From NCBI GenBank assembly GCA_017444165.1, contig JAFSXH010000304.1:1-5015 (forward strand): a DNA stretch of 5,015 nt, read 5' to 3'. The notes below the pieces were generated by a model. It was not told the origin of the DNA. It saw only the letters and a program-made list of their open reading frames with translations, and did not search any database. Source of the stretch: a bacterium (lineage in GTDB: Bacteria > Vulcanimicrobiota > Xenobia > Xenobiales > Xenobiaceae). Positions 1 through 5,015 of this stretch are shown here, in pieces; position 1 is the first letter of the stretch, and each line of letters starts with the position of its first letter. The position numbers and the translations under genes are program-made.

Positions 1-1
1 A

Positions 2-700
2 GGTGAAAAGTACGATAGCCACGACTTGGATTATCTCACCCTTCTGGCTAATGAAGCGGGTGTTACTCTGAGTAACATGAGCCTCTATAGTAAATTAGAG
101 AGATCTTATTACGAGACGATCTTAGCTTTGGCCCAATCGATCGAAGCTAAAGATCCATACACTCGCGGTCATGCTTCTCGCGTAGAACAATATTCAATAT
201 TCTTGTGTAAATGCTTAAACGCTGATGCTAAATTGACAGAATTAGTAGCTAAAGCGGCCATATTGCATGATGTAGGTAAGATTGCTATTCCCGATGCTAT
301 CTTATGTAATCCCAATCCTTTAAGCAATGAAGAGTTTGAAGTGATGAAGACGCACACTGTTCACGCTCGCAAGATCCTCAGTGATATAACTTCGTTGCCT
401 GCTGAGGTAACTAATATTGCCGTTCACCACCACGAGCGTTATGATGGCAAAGGTTATCCCGATCACCTCAAAGGAGGTCAGATTCCTCTAGGGGCTCAGA
501 TCATCAGTGTGGCTGATACCTATGATGCCATGACTACAGATCGCCCTTATCGCAAAGGTTTATCGGTAGAGGAGGCGGTGAGAAGATTAAAAGAGGCTTC
601 TGGTACTCAGCTCTCCCCATACGTAGTTCAAAAATTTATAGATAATATTGACGGAATAAGGGATGTAAATTCTCTTCCTCACTACTTCGAAGAGGATTAG
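2..700 (+). CDS. HD-GYP domain phosphodiesterase, C-terminal part (5' end outside window)
   Basis: The reading frame is open from the first bases of the window, so the gene begins upstream; the TTG at 26 is an internal leucine codon. There are 232 visible residues. Residues 1-35 resemble the last helix of a GAF sensor domain (DLDYLTLLANEAG, then SNMSLYSKLERS). Residues about 38-215 form an HD-GYP domain. The metal-binding and signature residues are present: H57, the HD pair H89-D90 in LHDVGK, H118, the histidines 142-144 in HHHERYDGKGYP, and D172 in ADTYDAM. HD-GYP proteins of this type hydrolyse cyclic di-GMP or related cyclic dinucleotides, using a metal centre in the cytoplasm, and the GAF domain would sense a ligand. 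Two local departures are seen: NPNP at 103-106, where KPG is usual, and no glycine after H118. Activity is likely but not proven. The stop is 4 nt before the next gene, so the two are probably cotranscribed. Confidence 0.93.
   Translation, partial: GEKYDSHDLDYLTLLANEAGVTLSNMSLYSKLERSYYETILALAQSIEAKDPYTRGHASRVEQYSIFLCKCLNADAKLTELVAKAAILHDVGKIAIPDAILCNPNPLSNEEFEVMKTHTVHARKILSDITSLPAEVTNIAVHHHERYDGKGYPDHLKGGQIPLGAQIISVADTYDAMTTDRPYRKGLSVEEAVRRLKEASGTQLSPYVVQKFIDNIDGIRDVNSLPHYFEED
691..696 (+). promoter_or_regulatory. Ribosome binding site of the LON-domain gene
   Basis: AGAGGA lies 8 nt before the ATG at 705 and inside the last codons of the HD-GYP gene. This is good Shine-Dalgarno spacing. It supports the ATG at 705 and suggests translational coupling between the two genes. 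Confidence 0.6.
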
Positions 701-704
701 GAAG

Positions 705-1427
705 ATGGATAAAGTTTTTGAGGTTCCCATTTTGCCAGTTTCAACTTTTGTGTGTCAGCCTGGTACTTCTATAGATTTTCGACTGCCCAATCGAGGTTAC
801 TACCAACAACTTTTAGAACATATAGATGGAGAAAAGCAGACGCGCCTGGCTATAGCCTATTTACGAGATGAGGATGAAAATGAGTACGCTCCCGTAAGTG
901 AGATAGTTACTCTGATCAATATAGATACTTGCAGAGCTATAAAAAAACGCGGAAATATCTTAGCTTGGCAACTACATTCTGAAAATGGCCAGAGAGCGCA
1001 TATAGAGGAAGAGAAGAAGATACAAGAGCTTCGCTACGCTAAAGTCTCCTTAAAGCGGGAAGAATTTTGGCACAAAGATATGGAATCGAGTACTTATTTT
1101 ATCTTGATACCACTGTGGACGGAGCTGAAGAGTCTAGGTGTAAATTACGACTCCAGAGACAGTGCTTTGCCTTCTTTAGGAAATCGCTACTTCTATGGAT
1201 ATACCTTTGCACCAGAAAGATTCTTAACGTCCCTCTACACCTCTCTGCCTCTCACCTACCAACAAAAGCTGAAATATTTAGAAGCCAACGATCTGCAAGC
1301 CAAATCAATGGTAATGCTAAGTGTCATATCAGCTTTGAAGAAGGAGAATTTCCGTCAAAAATTTACTCCTCTAACCCTCTCTCAGCTAGTGAAAGTCAGT
1401 CCCTACGCCTTAGCGAGAAATAATTGA
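705..1427 (+). CDS. Stand-alone LON substrate-binding-domain protein
   Basis: This 240-residue protein resembles the N-terminal substrate-binding domain of Lon protease (PF02190 type) without the ATPase or protease parts. Residues 7-20 (VPILPVSTFVCQPG) match the family opening VLPL..vv.fPG. Residues 31-75 continue the beta-rich half (GYYQQLLEHI, then LAIAYLRDE, APVSEIVTLINID). Residues 173-212 (FLTSLYTSLPLTYQQKLKYL and following) match the family's helical end, which has an LPL..QKLLE pattern. Lone LON-domain proteins are common in bacteria and are thought to bind unfolded or specific proteins, but no catalytic role is established. No signal peptide or membrane segment is seen, so it is probably cytoplasmic. 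The ATG is 4 nt after the HD-GYP stop and has a ribosome binding site inside that gene. It ends 3 nt from the oppositely oriented oleD. A partnership with the HD-GYP protein is only inferred from position. Confidence 0.78.
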   Translation: MDKVFEVPILPVSTFVCQPGTSIDFRLPNRGYYQQLLEHIDGEKQTRLAIAYLRDEDENEYAPVSEIVTLINIDTCRAIKKRGNILAWQLHSENGQRAHIEEEKKIQELRYAKVSLKREEFWHKDMESSTYFILIPLWTELKSLGVNYDSRDSALPSLGNRYFYGYTFAPERFLTSLYTSLPLTYQQKLKYLEANDLQAKSMVMLSVISALKKENFRQKFTPLTLSQLVKVSPYALARNN

Positions 1428-1439
1428 TGATCAATATTT
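1418..1439. other. Palindrome across the two convergent stop codons
   Basis: ATTGATGATCAAT (1423-1435) is a perfect inverted repeat around G1429. AAAT at 1418-1421 and ATTT at 1436-1439 extend it, with A1422 unpaired. It contains both stop codons (TGA at 1425-1427 on plus, TGA at 1433-1431 on minus). It could act as a weak bidirectional transcription end, but the stem is AT-rich, the loop is tiny and there is no clear T-run, so it is not a convincing intrinsic terminator. Confidence 0.35.
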
Positions 1440-2438
1440 GACGGTTAAATTACCTTGCGATTTTACCCAAGCCACTAACTTGTTTAACCCTTCTTGTCCA
1501 CTCACTTCAGGTACGTAGTGGAGATCGCGGCGAGCATTATCAATATTAAAGTAGTGGGAAGTGGCCAGTTGTTCAGCGGTAAAGCGCGTCATCTTCGGCT
1601 CTTCTTTTTTCTTGAGCAACTTATAGACGAACTCCAGGACGGCCCCTAAGCACCATGTCAAAAGGAAAGGAATTCTAAATTTGATGGGAGGAGCTTCTAT
1701 CTTGTTCAACAGCTCGTTAATCCAGTCCCACAAGACAACAGGCTCACCATCACTAATAAAGTAAGCCTTGCCTGCACACTCATCAATGTTTTCAAAGGCG
1801 TTGATATGAGCCAATGCGGCATTATCTACGTAGGTTATATCAACTTTGTTTGTCCCATCCCCAACCTGGAAGAGCTGACCTTTCAAGGCCCTCTCCACCA
1901 CGCGCGGGATCAAATGGGTATCTCCAGGGCCGTAGATAAGATGGGGACGGATAGCAACTGTAGCTAAATTGGCGCAATTAGCCGCCAAAACTTCCTTTTC
2001 CGCTTGAGCCTTAGTCTGCGCGTAGGCACAGTCGAACTCATCAGGGTAAGGGACATTCTCCTGAATATTCTCGATCTTGGCTTTAGGATGATAGATCACA
2101 CTAGGCGTGCTCGTGTAGACCAGCACTTTAACCTTGTTCTCTAAACAGGCTTGCAAAATATGGCGCGTGCCTTGAACATTGATGCGCTCGTATTCAGCAA
2201 AATCTCCCCAAATGCCCGCTTTAGAGGCGGTGTGATAGACGACATCCACTCCAGATGTGGCTGCTAAAACATCTTCCTTTTTGGTAATGTCACCGCGCAG
2301 ACATTCCACACCCAGAGCTTCTAAGTGCGAATAATTGCCCCTAGCCAATATCCTGACTTGATCGCCACGAGCTACCAATTTAGTAACTAAAGCCTGGCCT
2401 AAGAAACCGCCGCCACCAACAACTAAAGCCTTACTCAT
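1431..2438 (-). CDS. oleD: OleD, 2-alkyl-3-oxoalkanoate reductase
   Basis: This 335-residue protein belongs to the extended short-chain dehydrogenase/3-beta-HSD family. It has the Rossmann motif GGGGFLG (8-14), an acidic D50 in RGDI, the catalytic-type serine near S110 in YTSTPS, and the YxxxK pair Y139-K143 in YAQTK. VAIRPHLIYGPGD (161-173) is a typical family motif. A hydrophobic stretch at about 255-275 (IPFLLTWCLGAVLEFVYKLL) followed by KKKEE may allow membrane contact. OleD enzymes reduce the 2-alkyl-3-ketoacid made by OleA to the 2-alkyl-3-hydroxyacid using NADPH. The assignment to OleD rather than a sterol or sugar epimerase relative rests strongly on the adjacent oleC and oleB. The start is fixed by the ATGA overlap with the oleC stop. 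No strong ribosome binding site is seen at normal spacing, so translation probably depends on coupling to oleC. It is the last gene of the cluster. Confidence 0.9.
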   Translation of the reverse strand: MSKALVVGGGGFLGQALVTKLVARGDQVRILARGNYSHLEALGVECLRGDITKKEDVLAATSGVDVVYHTASKAGIWGDFAEYERINVQGTRHILQACLENKVKVLVYTSTPSVIYHPKAKIENIQENVPYPDEFDCAYAQTKAQAEKEVLAANCANLATVAIRPHLIYGPGDTHLIPRVVERALKGQLFQVGDGTNKVDITYVDNAALAHINAFENIDECAGKAYFISDGEPVVLWDWINELLNKIEAPPIKFRIPFLLTWCLGAVLEFVYKLLKKKEEPKMTRFTAEQLATSHYFNIDNARRDLHYVPEVSGQEGLNKLVAWVKSQGNLTVKY

Positions 2439-4132
2439 TTCTTGTACTTAAAGCTCCACTCTTCCTCAGCCCATTGGGCCAACTCTTCACGATCAATCTT
2501 GACATTATGACGAGGATCGACAGGGAAGGATTCCTTAAAGAATACGTGCTTGATCTGAGCATAAGGTGTTCCCTCATCGTAACGACCCAAGATCTGTTTA
2601 CTGAAGAGTTCTTCCTGCTTCTCATCCTCTGGGAAACAACCATCTTTAGGTTCCACAATAATGATCGGCCGCTTGTGATCTTTAGGGCCAATGCCTACCA
2701 AAGCACTCCTGAAGACACGCGGATGGTTGTTAGCCATACCCTCAACCTGAACGGGGAAGAGAGTGCCCTCGGCAGTTACTACTCTATGGGCCTTGCGTCC
2801 GCAGAACCACAGGTTGTGATCACTGTCGAAGTAACCCGTATCGCCCATCCTGTGCCATTTACCGCCTTGACCATCATCCATTTTAGCCAACTGGTTGGCT
2901 TCATCTTCGTGATAATATTCTTGAGTCACAACAGGGCCATGAACGGCAATCTCGCCAACTTCACCGTCGGGTAAGACGAGATCTTCAGAAAACTTCTCGA
3001 TAGGCTCATCGGTGATCTTGATAATGCGCACATCCATACCCTTGATCGGCTTGCCTACACAAGTACCCGCTCCCTCAATAGTGCGATCCTTCATCTTATC
3101 GACAACTTCAGAACCAGGGATCAAAGCCACTGGCAGACTCTCGGTAGCTCCATAAGGAGTGTAGATCTCTGCCTCTTCTGGCAAGATGGCAAACATATCA
3201 TCCAATAGAGCAAAGGGAATAGGAGCTCCGAAGGTAATAACTCTCTGGAGACTCTCTAACTCTATATCCTCATCATTGCAATAATCGGCCACACGCCGCC
3301 AGATAATCGGCGAACCTTGACAGGTAGTAACTTCAAATTCTTCTATAGCTTCAACTAAGAGGGCTGGATCACATTGAGCAGGCTTGCTGGGATCTAGTCT
3401 AGGTATAACTGAAGTCATACCCAAAGCCACATCGTAGAGGCCAAAGAGCGGATAACCAGGCATGTCTAATTCGCCAACTTTGAAATTGAAGAGCTCTTTC
3501 AGGTACTTAACTTGAGCTTGGAACATACCGTGTTTGTAGACGACACCTTTAGCTTTGCCCGTACTGCCAGAAGTGAAGAGTATGGCCGCTGTATCGTCAT
3601 CCTCTTTGGGGGCTACTGGAAATGGCTCGGTGTACTTTACTGCTTCTTTCGCTAAGACTGTGCAACCGGGGAACCACTGGGTCGAGGTAAAGTTGAGACG
3701 CACGCTTTTAAAAGAGCTACGATAGAACCAACGGGCCAAATGAGCTTCGCGCACACCGATAAAGACATCGGGTTTGACGTGTTCAATACAGCCCAACATC
3801 TTCTCTTTGCCCATACCAGGATCGAGCATAACGGGCAAGACACCCATTTTGAACAGCGCAAAGACGCAAGCTATAAGATCGGGACCAGTGCGCAGAAAGA
3901 CCAAAGCCTTATCACCAGGCTTAACTCCCGCTTTTTCCATCACGTGAGCGTAACTATCTGCCGTCTCATCTAACTTTTTATAGGTCCAAGAGGCGTATTC
4001 TTTTTTGAGAGGGAACATTATCGCCGCCTGCTCAGGAATGCGCTTGGCCATTTCAGGGAGATGAATGGCTATATTTTTATTGCTCTCTTGATTATTGTTG
4101 CCAATATTGTTTTTAACTTTTTTCTTGCTCAT
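2435..4132 (-). CDS. oleC: OleC, olefin beta-lactone synthetase
   Basis: This 565-residue enzyme of the acyl-CoA synthetase/adenylate-forming (ANL) superfamily is of usual OleC length. Visible motifs are the phosphate loop TSGSTGKAKG (187-196), the A5 motif YGATE (327-331), GDTGY (430-434), the hinge region CGRKAHR (444-450), and the C-terminal lysine K545 in HNVKIDREEL. OleC activates the 2-alkyl-3-hydroxyacid from OleD with ATP and closes it to a cis-beta-lactone rather than forming a CoA thioester. The specific call, against a generic fatty acyl-CoA ligase, rests on overall resemblance (for example NIAIHLPEMAKRIPEQ at 20-35 and MGDTGYFD) and on the flanking oleB and oleD. The first 19 residues are a polar, Asn/Lys-rich extension without clear homology. 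The ATG is supported by GGTGAG 6 nt upstream. It overlaps oleD by 4 nt and is separated from oleB by 79 nt. OleB, OleC and OleD are known to assemble into a complex in other bacteria. Confidence 0.93.
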   Translation of the reverse strand: MSKKKVKNNIGNNNQESNKNIAIHLPEMAKRIPEQAAIMFPLKKEYASWTYKKLDETADSYAHVMEKAGVKPGDKALVFLRTGPDLIACVFALFKMGVLPVMLDPGMGKEKMLGCIEHVKPDVFIGVREAHLARWFYRSSFKSVRLNFTSTQWFPGCTVLAKEAVKYTEPFPVAPKEDDDTAAILFTSGSTGKAKGVVYKHGMFQAQVKYLKELFNFKVGELDMPGYPLFGLYDVALGMTSVIPRLDPSKPAQCDPALLVEAIEEFEVTTCQGSPIIWRRVADYCNDEDIELESLQRVITFGAPIPFALLDDMFAILPEEAEIYTPYGATESLPVALIPGSEVVDKMKDRTIEGAGTCVGKPIKGMDVRIIKITDEPIEKFSEDLVLPDGEVGEIAVHGPVVTQEYYHEDEANQLAKMDDGQGGKWHRMGDTGYFDSDHNLWFCGRKAHRVVTAEGTLFPVQVEGMANNHPRVFRSALVGIGPKDHKRPIIIVEPKDGCFPEDEKQEELFSKQILGRYDEGTPYAQIKHVFFKESFPVDPRHNVKIDREELAQWAEEEWSFKYKK

Positions 4133-4161
4133 AATAATCTCACCCTACCTCTCGATCAAAG
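4133..4161 (-). repeat. Imperfect direct repeat, oleC-proximal copy
   Basis: This 29-nt segment matches 4200-4228 at 24 of 29 positions in the same orientation, 67 nt away. All five differences are A/G transitions on the coding strand. It includes the oleC ribosome binding site. It also carries the codons TTG ATC GAG AGG TAG, which read L-I-E-R-stop like the true end of oleB. It looks like a relic of a duplicated oleB/oleC junction. Confidence 0.75.
4139..4144 (-). promoter_or_regulatory. Ribosome binding site of oleC
   Basis: On the minus strand GGTGAG ends 6 nt before the oleC ATG. It decides the start codon and keeps the Asn/Lys-rich N-terminal extension in the protein. The site lies inside the oleC-proximal copy of the duplicated junction (4133-4161); the other copy has AGTGAG at the same place. 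Confidence 0.7.
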
Positions 4162-4163
4162 CT

Positions 4164-4194
4164 AACTCCACACTACCAACTCCACACTACCAAC
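4164..4194 (-). repeat. 14-nt tandem repeat in the oleB-oleC spacer
   Basis: On the plus strand the unit AACTCCACACTACC occurs twice in perfect tandem (4164-4177 and 4178-4191), followed by AAC of a third unit. On the coding strand it reads GGTAGTGTGGAGTT. It lies between the two copies of the duplicated junction. It may come from replication slippage; as a direct repeat it does not itself form a hairpin. Confidence 0.85.
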
Positions 4195-4196
4195 AT
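4173..4196 (-). other. Possible 7-codon upstream ORF before oleC
   Basis: An ATG at 4196 opens a frame encoding MLVVWSW, ending in TAG, 40 nt before the oleC ATG. GTGAG lies 9 nt ahead of it. The ATG matches the position of the oleC start relative to the duplicated upstream segment, so it may be a vestigial oleC start rather than a working leader. The two tryptophans come from the tandem repeat. There is no sign of an attenuator hairpin. It is not called as a gene. Confidence 0.2.
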
Positions 4197-4199
4197 AAC

Positions 4200-4228
4200 A
4201 ACAATCTCACTTTATCTTTCGATCAAAG
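4200..4228 (-). repeat. Imperfect direct repeat, oleB-proximal copy
   Basis: This is the partner of 4133-4161. It contains the real oleB end, TTG ATC GAA AGA TAA (L-I-E-R-stop), then AGTGAGATT. In the copy near oleC this becomes GGTGAGATT, the ribosome binding site. Shortly after it comes an ATG at 4196-4194, at nearly the same relative place as the oleC start after the other copy. Confidence 0.75.
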
Positions 4229-5015
4229 AGTGCAGAGACTCTATAACTCGCTCCGAGGCATCTTCCATAACGTAGTGGCCGACATCTTCCATGCGATTAA
4301 ATTCTGCTTCAGGATATATACTCTGCCAACGACGGTAAAAGCGATCATTGAAGACGTGATCTAAAGCTCCCCACATAAATATTTTGGGAATATCATTTAA
4401 CAGGGGTAATTTTTCTTCTATCTCAGTTAAAGTTTTGTAAGACTTGTGATGCGGCTCCATAGGAATATCTTGCACAAATCTCAATATGCCAACTCTATTG
4501 CTCCAAGAATTGTAAGGAGCTAAGTAACCTGAGGCAATATTGGGAGAGATCTTGCGCTTTGTATTTATGCAGAGAGAACCCAAAACGAAGAGATTTAAAC
4601 CGCGCAACAGAATATCACCAATGATCGGCAACCTTGCCAGACGGATAGTGGCGGGCATAAAAGGCGAACGATAAGCGGCCGTATTCATAAAGAGTATATG
4701 CTTAATCATTTCGGGATGGCGCACAGCGTAACCCATACCGATAGCTCCTCCCCAGTCATGTACCACTAAAGTAAAAGGAGTGACATTGAGTTTATGGAGC
4801 AAAAATTCTAAATTATCTATATGATCTTTTAAAGAGTACGGATAATGCTCGATCTTTTCCGATAAGCCCATACCCAAATGATCGGGTACAATGACGCGAT
4901 GTTCAGAGCGAAAAGATTTAATTATGTCGCGGTAATAAAAAGACCAAGTGGGGTTGCCGTGCAAACAGACTATAGGTTCTCTAGTTTTTCCACTTTGGGG
5001 CTTTTCATCGATGAA
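4212..5015 (-). CDS. oleB: OleB, beta-lactone decarboxylase (N-terminus outside window)
   Basis: The frame is open to the right edge, so the start lies beyond it; the TTG at 4964 is an internal leucine in VCLHGNPTWS. There are 267 visible residues, and probably only some tens of N-terminal residues are missing. It is an alpha/beta hydrolase close to haloalkane dehalogenases. HGNPTWS (19-25) forms the oxyanion region, D87 in HDWGG is the nucleophile, and H247 in VGHYVMED is the catalytic histidine. D219 in WGALDHVF fits one position used for the acid. OleB converts the cis-beta-lactone made by OleC into a cis-alkene and CO2. OleB is called rather than dehalogenase because an aspartate nucleophile is shared by both, and oleC and oleD follow directly downstream. 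It is a separate protein, not the OleB-OleC fusion known from Actinobacteria. The end L-I-E-R-stop is repeated in degenerate form 67 nt downstream. Confidence 0.92.
   Translation of the reverse strand, partial: FIDEKPQSGKTREPIVCLHGNPTWSFYYRDIIKSFRSEHRVIVPDHLGMGLSEKIEHYPYSLKDHIDNLEFLLHKLNVTPFTLVVHDWGGAIGMGYAVRHPEMIKHILFMNTAAYRSPFMPATIRLARLPIIGDILLRGLNLFVLGSLCINTKRKISPNIASGYLAPYNSWSNRVGILRFVQDIPMEPHHKSYKTLTEIEEKLPLLNDIPKIFMWGALDHVFNDRFYRRWQSIYPEAEFNRMEDVGHYVMEDASERVIESLHSLIER

Noticed and set aside
26..28. TTG as the start of the HD-GYP gene
   Set aside because: The frame is open upstream to the window edge and the residues before it continue the GAF-like sequence, so the gene is truncated by the window.
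1067..1423. 118-codon plus-strand frame inside the LON-domain gene
   Set aside because: It overlaps a frame with clear LON-domain features and has no recognisable motifs of its own.
2431..2691. 86-codon minus-strand frame at the oleC/oleD junction
   Set aside because: It is an alternative frame of the oleC 3' end, rich in Ser/Arg as frame shadows often are.
2474..2974. 166-codon plus-strand open frame within oleC
   Set aside because: It lies wholly antisense to the well-supported oleC, matches no family I recognise, and is best explained by codon bias of the real gene.
4133..4228. Direct repeats as the footprint of a mobile element
   Set aside because: The segment between the copies is only 38 nt and has no inverted termini or transposase; the repeats correspond exactly to a gene junction, so local duplication is simpler.
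4095..4364. 89-codon plus-strand frame across the oleB-oleC spacer
   Set aside because: It is antisense to oleB and oleC and its sequence is the complement of their conserved ends and the repeats; there is no supporting motif.
4962..4964. TTG as the start of oleB
   Set aside because: It encodes the leucine before the conserved HGNPTWS motif; the frame continues to 5015 with REPIVCL, as expected in this family.

Overview
This window is a compact chromosomal stretch from a bacterium with moderate GC content. It is almost entirely coding and holds two convergent gene groups. The phylum cannot be fixed from sequence alone. Ole hydrocarbon genes with separate oleB and oleC argue against Actinobacteria, where these two are commonly fused. 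A member of the Planctomycetes-Verrucomicrobia-Lentisphaerae group or an aquatic proteobacterium would fit, but this is inference.

Left part, plus strand (2-1427). The C-terminal part of a GAF/HD-GYP signalling protein, cut by the window edge, is followed after 4 nt by a stand-alone LON substrate-binding-domain protein. The close spacing suggests one transcript. Their joint role is not known.

Right part, minus strand (5015-1431, reading right to left). This is an oleB-oleC-oleD cluster for long-chain olefin biosynthesis. OleD reduces the 2-alkyl-3-ketoacid made by OleA to a 2-alkyl-3-hydroxyacid. OleC uses ATP to close it to a cis-beta-lactone. OleB decarboxylates the lactone to a cis-alkene. 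OleB is cut by the right edge and lacks its N-terminus. oleC and oleD overlap by the 4-nt ATGA. oleA, the Claisen-condensing thiolase-like enzyme that starts the pathway, is not in the window; it may lie just beyond the right edge, upstream of oleB. The promoter of the cluster must also lie there or further upstream.

The two groups meet tail to tail with only 3 nt between their stop codons, at a small palindrome. The only real non-coding stretch is the 79-nt oleB-oleC spacer. It is unusual because it carries a degenerate second copy of the oleB stop/oleC start junction and a 14-nt tandem repeat. No RNA genes, insertion sequences, CRISPR arrays or phage genes are visible. The main system is a known pathway; the spacer duplication is the most unexpected local structure.
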